This document shows, one piece after another, positions 43,927-54,774 of a stretch of 64,000 nucleotides of DNA. The notes beneath the pieces were generated by a model, which worked only from the letters and a program-made list of their open reading frames with translations, ran no database searches and was not told the DNA's origin. The DNA is from Bacillota bacterium (GTDB lineage Bacteria > Bacillota > Clostridia > Clostridiales > Clostridiaceae). A program made the position numbers and the translations under genes. How positions within the stretch are numbered: position 1 is the first letter of the stretch; every line of letters begins with the position of its first letter. The stretch spans positions 1 to 64,000 of the forward strand of contig JAEWQX010000247.1 in assembly GCA_023399035.1 (NCBI GenBank), given 5' to 3'.

Positions 43927-46749
43927 GTGAATGATAAAATAGTAATCAAAGGCGCAAAAGTTAACAATTTAAAAAATGTAGATTTAGAAATTCCAAGAGA
44001 CAAATTAGTAGTTTTCACAGGGTTATCTGGTTCTGGTAAGTCATCACTTGCATTTGATACTTTATATGCAGAAGGCCAGAGAAGATATGTTGAGTCTCTA
44101 TCTTCATATGCAAGAATGTTTTTAGGTCAAATGGATAAACCTGATGTTGAACATATTGATGGATTATCTCCAGCAATATCTATAGATCAGAAGACAACAA
44201 GCAAAAATCCAAGATCTACAGTTGGCACTATAACAGAGATATATGATTATTTAAGATTATTATATGCAAGAGTTGGAGTACCACACTGTCCTAAATGTGG
44301 AAAAGAAATAACAAAACAGTCTGTGGATCAGATTGTGGATAAAATCATGAGCTATGGGGATAGAACTAAGCTTCAGATATTATCTCCAATGATAAGAGGA
44401 AGAAAAGGCACCCATGAAAAATTACTAGAAAATATAAAGAAAAATGGGTTTGTAAGAGCAAGGATTGATGGAGAACTTTATGATTTAAGTGAAGAAGAAA
44501 TCAAGCTAGATAAAAATAAGAAACATAATATTGAAGCAGTTGTAGATAGAATAGTAATAAAAGAAGGAATTGAAGGAAGACTTACTGAATCCATAGAAAC
44601 AGCATTAAAAATGGGGGAAGGTTTAGTAATTGCAAGTATAGTTGGTGGAGAGGAAAATATTTTCAGTGAAAACTTTGCATGTCCTGATTGTGGAATAAGC
44701 ATTGATGAACTTGCACCAAGATTGTTTTCTTTCAACTCTCCATTTGGTAAATGTGATTACTGTGATGGACTCGGAACACTTATTGAAATAGATCAAAAGC
44801 TTGTTATTCCAGATACTAATTTAAGCATAATGGAAGGGGCAGTTGCAACATGGGGAGCAGGAAGGCTGAAAGATGATTCCTGGACTTATGCCATATTACA
44901 GGCTCTTCATAGAGAATATGGCCTTGAATTAGATAAACCTATAAAGGATTTAGATAAAGAACAAGTTGAATTATTGTTATATGGAACAAATGGAAGAAGA
45001 ATTAAAGTTGATTATGTAAAAGATGGTGTAAAGGCTTCATACAATTATTCTTATGAAGGTGAAATTAATGCATTGAAGAGAAGATATAATGAAACTAATT
45101 CAGATGTAATAAAAGGTGAAATAGAGCAGTACATGAGTGATGCTCACTGTCCGAAATGTAAAGGTGCAAGACTTAAGAAAGAAGCACTTGCAGTTACTGT
45201 AGGAGACAAAAATATATACGAATTTACTAATTTATCTATTAAAGAAGAGTTAGATTTTATAAATAGTGTAGAATTCTCAGAAAAAGACAAAATAATAAGT
45301 GAGCAGATTATAAGAGAAATTAAAAACAGATTACAATTCTTATTAGATGTTGGTCTCGATTATTTAAGCCTATCAAGAAATTCTGGAACATTATCTGGAG
45401 GAGAGTCACAGAGAATAAGACTTGCAACTCAGATAGGTTCATCACTTATGGGAGTGCTATATATTCTTGATGAACCAAGTATAGGACTTCATCAGAGAGA
45501 TAATGACAGACTTATTGCAACTCTTAAAAATTTAAGGGATGTAGGAAATACAGTAATAGTTGTTGAGCATGATGAGGATACTATAAAAGAAGCTGATTAC
45601 ATAGTTGATATTGGTCCGGGTGCTGGTGAGCATGGCGGAGAAATAGTTGCTGCAGGATCTCTTGATGATATAAAAGCATGTGAGAGATCAATAACAGGTC
45701 AGTATTTAACAGGAAAGAAAGAAATAAAAGTGCCAGAAACAAGACGTAAGGGTAATGGTAATGTAATAAAAGTAATGGGAGCAAAAGAAAATAATCTTAA
45801 AAATATAAATGTAACCATTCCTTTAGGAACTCTAAGTATTGTGACAGGTGTATCTGGTTCAGGTAAGAGTACTCTTGTGAATGAAATATTATACAAAGGA
45901 TTAAATAAAATAATAAACAAAAGCAAAAATCCAGTTGGTAAACATAGAGAAATAAAGGGATATGAAAATATTGATAAAATAATAGATATTGATCAAAGTC
46001 CTATAGGAAGAACTCCACGTTCTAATCCGGCAACATATACAGGAACCTTTGATATTATAAGGGAGTTATTTTCACAGACTAATGAAGCTAAAATGAGAGG
46101 ATATAAGCCAGGAAGATTCAGCTTTAATGTTAAGGGCGGAAGATGTGAAGCTTGTGCTGGAGATGGAATAATAAAAATTGAAATGCAGTTCTTATCTGAT
46201 GTTTATGTTCCTTGTGAAGTCTGCAAAGGTAAGAGATATAATAGAGAGACTTTAGAAGTTAAATATAAAGGAAAAAGCATTTCAGATGTGCTAGATATGA
46301 CTGTTGAAGAAGCTTTAAAGTTTTTTGAAAATATGCCTAGAATAAAAAATAAGATTCAAACCTTAAATGATGTTGGACTGGGATATATAAGATTAGGGCA
46401 GCCTTCAACTCAGCTATCAGGCGGTGAAGCTCAAAGAATAAAGCTTGCAACTGAATTATCAAAGAGAAGTACAGGAAAGACACTTTATATATTAGATGAA
46501 CCTACAACAGGGTTACATATAGATGATGTTAACAGACTTGTACAAATTCTTCAAAGACTTGTTGATGCCGGAAATACAGTAGTTGTAATAGAGCATAATC
46601 TTGATATGATAAAGTGTGCAGATTATCTGATTGATTTAGGACCAGAAGGTGGAGATAAAGGTGGTACTATTATTAAGTGTGGAACTCCTGAAGAAATAAG
46701 TAAAGAGGAAAAATCATATACTGGAAAATATTTAAGAAATATATTATAA
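43927..46749 (+). CDS. uvrA: Excinuclease ABC subunit A
   Basis: UvrA is the damage-sensing ABC ATPase of excision repair. The 940-residue protein has two Walker A motifs (GLSGSGKSS and GVSGSGKST), two signature motifs (LSGGESQR and LSGGEAQR) and zinc-finger CxxC pairs (CPKCGKE, CPDCG...CDYCDG and CEACAGDG...CEVCKGKR). The start is a GTG at 43927, eight bases after AAGGGG. A GTG at 43918 is inside that site. It shares the SOS-regulated unit with uvrB, unless the intervening repeat hairpin attenuates read-through. Confidence 0.96.
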   Translation: MNDKIVIKGAKVNNLKNVDLEIPRDKLVVFTGLSGSGKSSLAFDTLYAEGQRRYVESLSSYARMFLGQMDKPDVEHIDGLSPAISIDQKTTSKNPRSTVGTITEIYDYLRLLYARVGVPHCPKCGKEITKQSVDQIVDKIMSYGDRTKLQILSPMIRGRKGTHEKLLENIKKNGFVRARIDGELYDLSEEEIKLDKNKKHNIEAVVDRIVIKEGIEGRLTESIETALKMGEGLVIASIVGGEENIFSENFACPDCGISIDELAPRLFSFNSPFGKCDYCDGLGTLIEIDQKLVIPDTNLSIMEGAVATWGAGRLKDDSWTYAILQALHREYGLELDKPIKDLDKEQVELLLYGTNGRRIKVDYVKDGVKASYNYSYEGEINALKRRYNETNSDVIKGEIEQYMSDAHCPKCKGARLKKEALAVTVGDKNIYEFTNLSIKEELDFINSVEFSEKDKIISEQIIREIKNRLQFLLDVGLDYLSLSRNSGTLSGGESQRIRLATQIGSSLMGVLYILDEPSIGLHQRDNDRLIATLKNLRDVGNTVIVVEHDEDTIKEADYIVDIGPGAGEHGGEIVAAGSLDDIKACERSITGQYLTGKKEIKVPETRRKGNGNVIKVMGAKENNLKNINVTIPLGTLSIVTGVSGSGKSTLVNEILYKGLNKIINKSKNPVGKHREIKGYENIDKIIDIDQSPIGRTPRSNPATYTGTFDIIRELFSQTNEAKMRGYKPGRFSFNVKGGRCEACAGDGIIKIEMQFLSDVYVPCEVCKGKRYNRETLEVKYKGKSISDVLDMTVEEALKFFENMPRIKNKIQTLNDVGLGYIRLGQPSTQLSGGEAQRIKLATELSKRSTGKTLYILDEPTTGLHIDDVNRLVQILQRLVDAGNTVVVIEHNLDMIKCADYLIDLGPEGGDKGGTIIKCGTPEEISKEEKSYTGKYLRNIL

Positions 46750-46849
46750 TTATGAATTCATTATTACAATGTGGCATTTCTTATGTCATACTATAGTTTT
46801 TGTTGTATAATCAATATGTGATATAGCAAATAGATATTGAGGTGAAGAT

Positions 46850-47293
46850 ATGAGTTTTTCAAAAATGGTAGGATTAGGTTTCAAGCTTATTTTTATCATC
46901 ATATTATACGTAATAATATACTATGCTTTAAAGATAATGTATAAGGACGTTAAAAATGGAGGCAAAAGAAGAAGACCACCAAGAGCTAACGGTAACTATG
47001 GATTAGAAATAATAAAAAGTGGATATGCCACGGGGCTTAAAGAAGGTTCGATAATTCCCATAAGATCCGATTTATCAGTTGGAAGAAAAGAAGGAAATTC
47101 TATAATTATGGCTGACCAGCATGTTTCAGGTAATCATGCTCAAATTTTAGTTAGAAATAATGGTTTATTTTTAGAAGATTTAAATAGTACTAATGGAACT
47201 TATTTAAATGGGAATAAATTAAAAGGAAGAGCTAAACTGTCTAATAAAGATGAAATAAGAATAGGCAGCGGTGTATTTAAGATTTTAACATAA
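46850..47293 (+). CDS. Membrane-anchored FHA domain protein
   Basis: This 147-residue protein has one N-terminal membrane segment (about 10-28), a basic linker (KRRRPPRANG) and an FHA domain (about 68-147). The domain's phosphothreonine-binding signature is SVGRKEGN...VSGNHAQI...LEDLNSTNGTYLNG. FHA domains read Ser/Thr phosphorylation. Placed before an FtsW/RodA protein and a class B PBP, it resembles the actinobacterial FhaB-RodA-PbpA arrangement, suggesting kinase-controlled wall synthesis; that is inference. A hairpin at 47301-47341 separates it from ftsW. Confidence 0.88.
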   Translation: MSFSKMVGLGFKLIFIIILYVIIYYALKIMYKDVKNGGKRRRPPRANGNYGLEIIKSGYATGLKEGSIIPIRSDLSVGRKEGNSIIMADQHVSGNHAQILVRNNGLFLEDLNSTNGTYLNGNKLKGRAKLSNKDEIRIGSGVFKILT

Positions 47294-47300
47294 TTATTTT

Positions 47301-47341
47301 AAGGCTCAGCTTATATGATTACAAATATTTAGCTGAGCCTT
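47301..47341 (+). terminator. Hairpin after the FHA gene
   Basis: AAGGCTCAGCT (47301-47311) pairs with AGCTGAGCCTT (47331-47341). It lacks a T-run, so it may only attenuate. Confidence 0.5.
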
Positions 47342-47374
47342 AGAAAAATGTATTATTTTATAAAATGAAAATTA

Positions 47375-47503
47375 GCAGTTGATAATTAGAAACAGAATGG
47401 ATATTAATAATCTAATTAAGCAAGAAAGTATTTGCTTTTTATGATTTATTGCTCATAGGAAATATCTGCAAGGTATATCAACTGTCAATTGTCTATTTTC
47501 AAG
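47375..47503. repeat. Heptamer-repeat element, copy 7 (FHA-ftsW gap)
   Basis: The left arm is AGTTGAT, AATTAGA (47377-47390). The right arm is ATCAACT, GTCAATT, GTCTATT (47477-47497). The arms are inverted and about 90 bases apart, ending just before the ftsW ribosome-binding site. Confidence 0.65.
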
Positions 47504-47524
47504 TGAATAATGAGGTGAGATAGA

Positions 47525-48745
47525 TTGAAAATAAAAAAAGATGAAATTATGCTGCTGATTCTTACATACATACTATGCATGGCTCTTTTTATTAATCTGG
47601 CAATTTTAAAGGACCCAATAGATATGGGTGCCATAAAGATGGGATTAATAGTATGTGCGCTTGTAACAGCAACTCAAATACTTATACGTAAGTTCTACCC
47701 TCAGGGTGATAAATTCCTTATTACATTTGCGTGTATACTCTCCGTTATAGGAATAGCAGTGATGTACAGACTTGATACAAGCGTAGCAGTTAAACAGTTT
47801 ATGTGGTTTACAGCAGGAATTATTGTTTTTATTGTTCTTGTAGTTGCTATACCTGATATACGGAATTTTTCAAAGTATAAAAATGTATTTTTAATTGTTA
47901 CTTTGCTTATAATGCCAATGGCACTTATTGCAGGTAAGGAAATCAATGGTGCAACTAACTGGGTCACAATTGGAGGATTTGGTTTTCAGCCATCTGAATT
48001 TGGAAAGATAACATTTGTGTTGTACCTGTCATCTGCATTAATGGGATATGAGGATAAAAAGAATATTGCTGATGATTTTAAACAGTTATGGCAGCCTGCT
48101 TTAGTTGCTGTATTTTCTTTGGGATGTCTTGTTATGCAGAAGGACTTAGGTTCTGCACTGATATTCTTTGGTATAGCAGTGACAATGCTTTATGTTTCTA
48201 CAGGTAAAAAGAAATATGTAGCAATAACAATTGTTTTATCAGCCATAGGAGCTTTTGTTGCATATCACTTATTTTCACATGTTCAGGCAAGAATAGATAT
48301 ATGGAGAGATCCATGGAGCGATCCAAATGGAGGAGGATACCAGATTATTCAAGGGCTTTATGCAATTTCTTCAGGAGGAATGCTTGGAAGCGGATTAGGT
48401 CAGGGATATCCTGGATTTGTACCGGTTAATACTTCAGACTTAATTTTTGCAGTAATATGTGAAGAGTTAGGAATGGTGTTCGGTCTTGGAATAATGATAA
48501 TATACTTCTTATTCTTCTATAGAGGAATGAGAGCAGCATTTAGAGTAAAAGACAAATTTTCACAGCTTAATACTATAGGATTAAGTGCAATGATTGCATG
48601 TCAGGTATTAGTTATTATTGGAGGAGTATTTGCTATAATTCCTTTAACAGGTATTACATTACCTCTTATTAGTTATGGTGGATCTTCAATGTTAACAATA
48701 TTCTTTGCTCTTGCTATACTTCAAAAGATATCAGAGGAGGGCTAA
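47525..48745 (+). CDS. FtsW/RodA/SpoVE family peptidoglycan glycosyltransferase
   Basis: This 406-residue SEDS protein has about ten membrane segments. It polymerises lipid II together with a class B PBP. SEDS marks include the GQGYPGFVPVNTSDLIFAVICEELG stretch (about 298-322, with the essential Asp/Glu region) and LPLISYGGSSMLT near the C-terminus. It starts with TTG at 47525, with GAGGTGAGA upstream. The next gene begins one base after its stop and encodes the partner PBP. FtsW, RodA and SpoVE cannot be told apart here. Confidence 0.9.
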   Translation: MKIKKDEIMLLILTYILCMALFINLAILKDPIDMGAIKMGLIVCALVTATQILIRKFYPQGDKFLITFACILSVIGIAVMYRLDTSVAVKQFMWFTAGIIVFIVLVVAIPDIRNFSKYKNVFLIVTLLIMPMALIAGKEINGATNWVTIGGFGFQPSEFGKITFVLYLSSALMGYEDKKNIADDFKQLWQPALVAVFSLGCLVMQKDLGSALIFFGIAVTMLYVSTGKKKYVAITIVLSAIGAFVAYHLFSHVQARIDIWRDPWSDPNGGGYQIIQGLYAISSGGMLGSGLGQGYPGFVPVNTSDLIFAVICEELGMVFGLGIMIIYFLFFYRGMRAAFRVKDKFSQLNTIGLSAMIACQVLVIIGGVFAIIPLTGITLPLISYGGSSMLTIFFALAILQKISEEG

Positions 48746-48746
48746 A

Positions 48747-50222
48747 ATGAAAGATAATTCGAACAGCATAAAACAAGTAATGGTAGTTTTTCTATTCTGC
48801 TTTGTAGCTCTTATATCTTATATTGCATATTTTCAGACATTTTCAGCTCCAGCTATAGCAGATCAGCCAGGAAATAAGAGAATTTATGCGGTATCAAATG
48901 AAGTTTTAAGAGGAACTATTTATGATAGAAATGGTAATGCATTGACTACAAGTGAAAGAGTAGATGCATTAACTCAGAAAAGAACATATACTAAGGGTGA
49001 TTTATATGTTCATGCATTAGGATACAACAGTTCTATATATGGAGCAGTTGGACTTGAAGCAAATTACAATAAGGAACTTTCAACTTATAGCAAGCTTCAG
49101 AATAATTTTTCAAGCTTACTTAATGATTTCAGTATGGATAAGTTAAAGAGTATGTTTGAAACAAGAAAAGAAGATGAAGAGAAAATAGGTAATGGTGTTG
49201 TAACAACTCTAGACCCTTTAATCCAGCAGGCAGCATATGATGCTTTAGGAAATAATAAGGGAGCTGTTGTTGCCTTAAATCCTAAGACTGGAGAAGTGCT
49301 GGCTATGGTTTCAAAACCAACATATAATCCTAACGATTTAAAATCTTCTATGGATGCAGCCAATGCAGGAAGTGCAGATGACTCACCACTTATAAACAGG
49401 GCAACAGCAGGATTATACCCACCTGGCTCTACTTTTAAGACAATAACACTAACAAGTGCATTAGAAAACATTGGTGGAATAACAAATAGAACATTCAATG
49501 ATGAAGGAAAAATAGTATTCAATGACAGCCATTCCTTAAGCAATGCTAATAATGCAGTTTATGGAACTATAGATTTAAAAGAAGCGTTTAAGGTTTCTAG
49601 TAACGTGGTATTTGGTACACTAGCAATGGAGCTTGGAAATGATAAACTTAAGGCTACAGCTGAAGATTATGGCTTTAATAATTCAATAGAAGCAGATGGA
49701 TTTACTATTGAAAACAGCAGATTCCCTACATTAAAGTCATATGAAACAGGGAGCATTGCTCAGACAGGGATAGGTCAGAGCAGTATACTTGCTACACCAA
49801 TTCAAATGGCATTAGTATCAAGTACAATAGCTAATGACGGAAAGATGATGGAACCTACATTAGTAAGCAAGATAATAGATAAAGACGGAAATCTTGTAAA
49901 GGATGTTGGTCCTAGAGTTCTTAAACAGGTTATAAGCAGCAGTGATGCAAGTATTATAAAAGATTATATGAAAAATCTTGTTGATTCAAAGATCAATGGA
50001 TCATGGAGCTATTTCCAAGGTACAGGTGCAGCAGGTAAAACAGGAACTGCTGACCACAACTTGCCTGATGGAACACCAGCAAAGCCACATTCATGGTTTA
50101 TAGGATTTGCTCCAGCAAATAATCCTAAGGTAGCATTAGCTGTAATTGTTGAAAATGGAGGCTACGGCTCTACTGCTGCAGCACAGGTAGCTGGAACTGT
50201 AATAAACACAGCACTTAGATAG
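48747..50222 (+). CDS. Class B penicillin-binding protein (transpeptidase)
   Basis: This is a 491-residue membrane-anchored transpeptidase that cross-links peptidoglycan. It has an N-terminal membrane segment (about 10-30), a short dimerisation-like region and the transpeptidase domain. The active-site motifs are S228-xx-K231 (PGSTFKTI), S284-x-N286 (SSN) and K431-TGT. GAGGAGGGC in the end of ftsW is its ribosome-binding site. It is similar in size and context to actinobacterial PbpA. Its stop codon overlaps the first base pair of heptamer-repeat copy 8. Confidence 0.93.
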   Translation: MKDNSNSIKQVMVVFLFCFVALISYIAYFQTFSAPAIADQPGNKRIYAVSNEVLRGTIYDRNGNALTTSERVDALTQKRTYTKGDLYVHALGYNSSIYGAVGLEANYNKELSTYSKLQNNFSSLLNDFSMDKLKSMFETRKEDEEKIGNGVVTTLDPLIQQAAYDALGNNKGAVVALNPKTGEVLAMVSKPTYNPNDLKSSMDAANAGSADDSPLINRATAGLYPPGSTFKTITLTSALENIGGITNRTFNDEGKIVFNDSHSLSNANNAVYGTIDLKEAFKVSSNVVFGTLAMELGNDKLKATAEDYGFNNSIEADGFTIENSRFPTLKSYETGSIAQTGIGQSSILATPIQMALVSSTIANDGKMMEPTLVSKIIDKDGNLVKDVGPRVLKQVISSSDASIIKDYMKNLVDSKINGSWSYFQGTGAAGKTGTADHNLPDGTPAKPHSWFIGFAPANNPKVALAVIVENGGYGSTAAAQVAGTVINTALR

Positions 50223-50416
50223 TTGAAAATTAAAGTTAATATGAAAATTTCTTAGGAAATTTTGAAATGTATTGCTAGGCAGATATTCAAAAGAGTATCT
50301 GCCTAAATTATAATTAGCTTATGTTTGAGAATTAGTTTATAATTAAGGTTAAAGTTTAATAAATAGATTTTAAAAGTTGTAAACTGTTAACTATCAATTC
50401 TCAATTATCAACTGAA
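50221..50416. repeat. Heptamer-repeat element, copy 8 (PBP-uvrC gap)
   Basis: The left arm AGTTGAA, AATTAAA starts inside the PBP stop codon, followed by GAAAATTTC/GAAATTTTG. The right arm (50382-50416) is AACTGTT, AACTATC, AATTCTC, AATTATC, AACTGAA. The element ends at the uvrC ribosome-binding site. Confidence 0.75.
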
Positions 50417-50433
50417 GAAGGGGTGTCTCTGTA

Positions 50434-52314
50434 ATGTTTGATTTTAAAGCACAATTAAAGATCCTGCCTGATAAGCCAGGAGTTTATTTGATGAAAAACA
50501 GTCTTGGTGAAATAATATATGTGGGTAAGGCAAAAGTTTTAAAAAATAGAGTAAGACAGTATTTTCAGAATTCAAAGAATCATTCTGAAAAAGTTAAGGC
50601 AATGGTAAAGAACATTGCAGAATTTGAATACATAGTTACTGATTCGGAAATGGAGGCATTAATCCTTGAATGCAATCTTATAAAGAAGTATAGTCCCAAG
50701 TATAATATTTCACTGAAAGATGATAAGTTTTATCCATTTATAAAGATTACGACAAATGAGGATTTTCCTAGAGTATTTATAACAAGAAATTTTGCAAAGG
50801 ATGGTAATAAGTACTTCGGTCCATACCCTAATGCAGGAGCAGTACATGAAACTATAAAACTAATAAGAAAAATATTTCCTTTAAGAACATGTAAAAAACA
50901 TATTGAAGAAGGTGGAGTCCATACAAGGCCATGTTTAAATTACCATATAAAGAAATGCAATGCACCTTGTGAAGGCCATATTTCAAAAGAAAAATACAGA
51001 AAAATGATAGATGAAATTATCGATGTTCTTAATGGAAAAGATAAGACTCTTATAAACAAGCTTAAGGATGAGATGCATGAAGCATCGATGAATCTTGAAT
51101 TTGAAAAGGCAGCTTCAGTAAGGGATAAGATTTTAGCAATAGAGAATATAGCTGAAAAGCAGAAGGTATTTAAGTCTCAGGATAATGATGAAGACTTCAT
51201 AAATATATATAAGGATGAAAAAGACTGTGCTGTTCAGGTATTTTTTCTAAGGGATGGAAAAGTTATGGGAAGAGAAAACTTTATTCTTGAAAACAGTGCT
51301 TATGAAGACGATAGTGTCATAATATCTCAATTCATAATATCTTTTTATGGAGGAACACCTAAGGTACCTAAAAATGTGTATATTCCTGCAAGCAATGATG
51401 AGGATAGTGAGGCATTGGAAGAATTCCTTACTATTAAACGTGGTTCAAAGGTATCCGTAAAAGTCCCTATTAAAGGTGAAAAGAAGGAAATGATTGAACT
51501 GGTTAAGAGCAATGCAAAGGTAACTTTAGAGCAGTTCAAGGATAAGATTTTAAGAGATAAGAAAATGAACAGGGCATGCTTAGAAGAAATTCAGGCATTA
51601 TTAGAGCTTGATTCAATGCCTATGAGAATAGAGGCCTATGATATTTCAAATATTCAAGGTGTTGATTCTGTTGGTTCAATGATTGTTTTTGAAGATGGAA
51701 AAGCTAAGAACAGCGATTATAGAAGATTTCTTATAAAAACTGTTAAAAATGCCAATGATTATGATAGTATGAGAGAAATACTAGAAAGAAGATTTAGCCA
51801 TGGTTTAAAAGAAATACAGGAAATTCAGGAAAGGCAGCTTAAGTTTTCAAGTGGTAAATTTTCAAACTTTCCAGATTTAATAATGATGGATGGTGGTAAG
51901 GGGCAGGTTAATGTTGCTCTTGAAGTACTAGCAAAACTAGGAATAAATATACCAGTATGTGGTCTTGTTAAAGACGATCATCATGCAACAAGAGGGATTA
52001 TATATAATAATGAAGAGCTTATTATAAACAGGACTTCGAACTTAATGCAGATGATAAGGAGAATTCAGGATGAGGTACATAGATTTGCAATAACATATCA
52101 TAGAAGCCTCAGAGATAAAAAGACTCTTCATTCAATACTTGATGATATACCTAATATAGGACAAAAAAGGCGTATGGCTCTCTTAATGAAGTTTGGAAGT
52201 ATTGATAATATAAAGAAAGCAACTAAGGAAGAACTCCTAGAAACAGAATCCATTGATAATAAGGCTGCAGCAAGTATTTTGACATATTTTAAAAACCATG
52301 AACAAAATAATTAA
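50434..52314 (+). CDS. uvrC: Excinuclease ABC subunit C
   Basis: UvrC makes both cuts around DNA damage. The 626-residue protein has the N-terminal GIY-YIG nuclease (PGVYLMKNSLGEIIYVGKAK), an UVR motif (MHEASMNLEFEKAASVRDKI, about 210-229), the RNase H-like endonuclease (EAYDISNIQGVDSVGSMIVFEDG) and a C-terminal helix-hairpin-helix (IPNIGQKRRMALLMKFGS). GAAGGGGTG precedes the start. Unlike uvrBA, I saw no SOS box in front of it. The promoter may lie within or ahead of the repeat element. Confidence 0.96.
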   Translation: MFDFKAQLKILPDKPGVYLMKNSLGEIIYVGKAKVLKNRVRQYFQNSKNHSEKVKAMVKNIAEFEYIVTDSEMEALILECNLIKKYSPKYNISLKDDKFYPFIKITTNEDFPRVFITRNFAKDGNKYFGPYPNAGAVHETIKLIRKIFPLRTCKKHIEEGGVHTRPCLNYHIKKCNAPCEGHISKEKYRKMIDEIIDVLNGKDKTLINKLKDEMHEASMNLEFEKAASVRDKILAIENIAEKQKVFKSQDNDEDFINIYKDEKDCAVQVFFLRDGKVMGRENFILENSAYEDDSVIISQFIISFYGGTPKVPKNVYIPASNDEDSEALEEFLTIKRGSKVSVKVPIKGEKKEMIELVKSNAKVTLEQFKDKILRDKKMNRACLEEIQALLELDSMPMRIEAYDISNIQGVDSVGSMIVFEDGKAKNSDYRRFLIKTVKNANDYDSMREILERRFSHGLKEIQEIQERQLKFSSGKFSNFPDLIMMDGGKGQVNVALEVLAKLGINIPVCGLVKDDHHATRGIIYNNEELIINRTSNLMQMIRRIQDEVHRFAITYHRSLRDKKTLHSILDDIPNIGQKRRMALLMKFGSIDNIKKATKEELLETESIDNKAAASILTYFKNHEQNN

Positions 52315-52663
52315 ACTATGCTATAATAATACGGAATAAATATTTACTTAAATTAAACTACATTGAATAAAAATTTACTTGTATTAGTTTAATATATAGA
52401 TTATTCTATATGATGTAAATAAAGTGAACTGACTAGAATTGATTAAGTTAGTTAATACATATTAAATATAAGTATTATATATTGCAATTTTCAATTTGCA
52501 TATAATATTATAAATCTTAAAAAGATTTTGCAATGAATTATTATTTGTTGATTATAAAATGTTAACTGTAATAAGTTCTGTTTTAATATGAAAGCATTAG
52601 CAATATACAAATTATATTCAGTATGAAAAATAGATTAATATTAGCGTTTGAGGAGTTTTTATC
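52315..52663. other. AT-rich gap between uvrC and murB
   Basis: There is no coding frame, clear terminator or promoter pair here. ATTGCAA (near 52482) and TTGCAAT (near 52529) could form a weak long-range stem. Nothing else was recognised. Confidence 0.5.
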
Positions 52664-53578
52664 ATGAATCAGTATGGAAAATATAAAGACTTGTTTAGTA
52701 AAATATATGATGAGTCACAAATTCAATTAGATGCAAAAATGAGTGAACATATATACTTTAAAGTTGGAGGACCAGTAGATATACTTTTAACTCCAAATGA
52801 TGTAGAACAGTTAAAAGAAACTGTTATAATCTGCAAAGAAAATAACATACCTTTCTATGTCATAGGAAATGGATCTAACCTTTTAGTTAAGGATGGAGGT
52901 ATAAGAGGTGTTGTTATAAAAGTATGTGAACTCAATAAGATAGAGCATATGGGCAATAAGATTAAAGCTGGAACTGGGGCTTTACTTAAGGATGTGTCAA
53001 AAGCAGCAACAGATGCATCATTAGCAGGATTCCAATTTGCATGTGGTATTCCAGGAAGTGTAGGCGGAGCTGTATATATGAATGCAGGAGCTTATGATGG
53101 AGAAATATCATTTGTAATAGAAAGTGCTGAAGTTCTTGATGATAAACAGGAAATCAGAGTTCTATCTAAGGAAGAATTAAACTTAGGATATAGACAGTCT
53201 GTAGTAATGCAGAAGGGCTATATAGTTTTAAGTGCCACATTTGATCTGACTCCTGGTGATCATGATAAAATTCAATCAAGAGTTAATGAATTGACAACAA
53301 GAAGAGAAGACAGACAGCCGTTAGAATACCCTTCAGCTGGAAGCACATTTAAGAGACCAGAAGGGTACTTTGCTGGAAAGTTAATTGAAGATGCAGGATT
53401 GAAGGGGTATACAGTTGGCGGTGCATGTGTATCAGAAAAGCATGCAGGATTTGTAATAAATAAATCTAATGGAACTGCAAAAGATGTTTTAGCTGTAATT
53501 CATCATGTTCAGGAAGAAGTTAAGAGACAGTTTGGAGTAGAACTTCATCCTGAGGTAAGAATTTTAGGTGAAGATTAA
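52664..53578 (+). CDS. murB: UDP-N-acetylenolpyruvoylglucosamine reductase
   Basis: MurB reduces UDP-GlcNAc-enolpyruvate to UDP-MurNAc with NADPH and FAD. The 304-residue protein is the shorter, type II form. It has the FAD-binding VIGNGSNLLVKDGGIRG, GIPGSVGGAVYMNAGAYDGE, the catalytic region PSAGSTFKRPEG and HPEVRILGED at the end. GAGGAGTTTTTATC precedes the ATG. It is usually followed by rapZ-yvcK-whiA in clostridia, as here. Confidence 0.95.
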   Translation: MNQYGKYKDLFSKIYDESQIQLDAKMSEHIYFKVGGPVDILLTPNDVEQLKETVIICKENNIPFYVIGNGSNLLVKDGGIRGVVIKVCELNKIEHMGNKIKAGTGALLKDVSKAATDASLAGFQFACGIPGSVGGAVYMNAGAYDGEISFVIESAEVLDDKQEIRVLSKEELNLGYRQSVVMQKGYIVLSATFDLTPGDHDKIQSRVNELTTRREDRQPLEYPSAGSTFKRPEGYFAGKLIEDAGLKGYTVGGACVSEKHAGFVINKSNGTAKDVLAVIHHVQEEVKRQFGVELHPEVRILGED

Positions 53579-53643
53579 TATTTAATGAAATGGAACTCGA
53601 TAGTTTAAAAGCTTGAGGGTTCCATTTATGTTTATTTATAAAA

Positions 53644-53774
53644 AGTAAGAAGTAAGAGTGAAAAATGAAGGAAAAAACAGCAAAGCTGTTTTGATAATTA
53701 TAATTAAAGAAAATAAGAAAACATAGGGTTTTCATCCTAAACTATTACCTATTAATTCTTAACTATTACTTGAA
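53644..53774. repeat. Heptamer-repeat element, copy 9 (murB-rapZ gap)
   Basis: The left arm (53644-53671) is AGTAAGA, AGTAAGA, GTGAAAA, ATGAAGG. The right arm (53740-53774) is AACTATT, ACCTATT, AATTCTT, AACTATT, ACTTGAA. Both keep the seven-base period and are inverted to each other. The remainder of 53579-53889 holds no gene. Confidence 0.65.
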
Positions 53775-53889
53775 TAAGATTCAAGTAAAATTCTTTGTGA
53801 TAGTATGATAATTTTATCATTTAGCTATGATATTATGTTATAATTTTAATATTGAAAAAGTATCTTTAGCAAAAGGGGAGTGTGTAATA

Positions 53890-54774
53890 ATGAGATTTGT
53901 TATAGTTACAGGATTATCGGGAGCAGGAAAGACACAAGCCACAAGAGCATTAGAAGATTTAGGATATTTCTGTGTAGATAATTTACCACCTAAATTAATT
54001 CCTAAATTTGCAGAAGCATGTATGCAGAGTGGTGGAAATATAGAAAAAGTAGCTTTAGTTATAGATATTCGTGGAGGAGTATTCTTTGATGACTTCTTTG
54101 AATCAATAAAATACCTCAAGGATAATGAATTTGACTATGAAATATTATTCCTTGAAGCAACAGATGAAGTCTTAATAAAAAGATTTAAAGAAACAAGAAG
54201 AAGCCATCCATTATCACCTGATGGAAGAGTTCTTACAGGTATAACACTTGAAAGAGAAAAGCTTCGTGAAATTAAAAATGCAGCTAATATGATAATTGAT
54301 ACGTCAAAATATGAAATTAGACATTTAAGGGAAAAGATTAATGAATCCTATGGAGATAATACTTATCCTGAAAAGAAGCTTACTGTAACAGTTTTAAGTT
54401 TTGGATTTAAATATGGTATTCCAGTTGATTCAGATCTTGTCTTTGATGTAAGATTCATACCTAATCCTTTTTATATACCTGAATTAAAGCAGTATTCAGG
54501 CAATGATGAGCCAGTTAAAAATTATGTTTTAAAGCAGACAGAAACACAGACATTTTTAGAAAAGTTAATGGATATGCTTAAATACTTAATTCCTAATTAC
54601 ATAAAGGAAGGAAAGAGACAGCTCATAATTTCTATAGGATGCACAGGAGGAAGACATCGTTCTGTTGCAATTGCAAATGAATTATATGAAAGATTGAATT
54701 CGGAAAATTATAATTCTAAAATAGAGCATAGAGATGTAACAGAAGACCTTCATAAAGGGGAAAAGAAACTATGA
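53890..54774 (+). CDS. rapZ: RNase adapter / nucleotide-binding protein RapZ (YvcJ)
   Basis: This 294-residue protein has P-loop GLSGAGKT (8-15) and DEFGFKYG-like [10 protein letters not shown] in the C-terminal domain, where [10 protein letters not shown] is diagnostic. In E. coli RapZ controls GlmS through small RNAs. In Bacillus YvcJ affects competence; the target here is unknown. AAAGGGGAG supports the ATG at 53890, not the upstream ATG at 53827. It overlaps yvcK by four bases (ATGA). Confidence 0.95.
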   Translation: MRFVIVTGLSGAGKTQATRALEDLGYFCVDNLPPKLIPKFAEACMQSGGNIEKVALVIDIRGGVFFDDFFESIKYLKDNEFDYEILFLEATDEVLIKRFKETRRSHPLSPDGRVLTGITLEREKLREIKNAANMIIDTSKYEIRHLREKINESYGDNTYPEKKLTVTVLSFGFKYGIPVDSDLVFDVRFIPNPFYIPELKQYSGNDEPVKNYVLKQTETQTFLEKLMDMLKYLIPNYIKEGKRQLIISIGCTGGRHRSVAIANELYERLNSENYNSKIEHRDVTEDLHKGEKKL

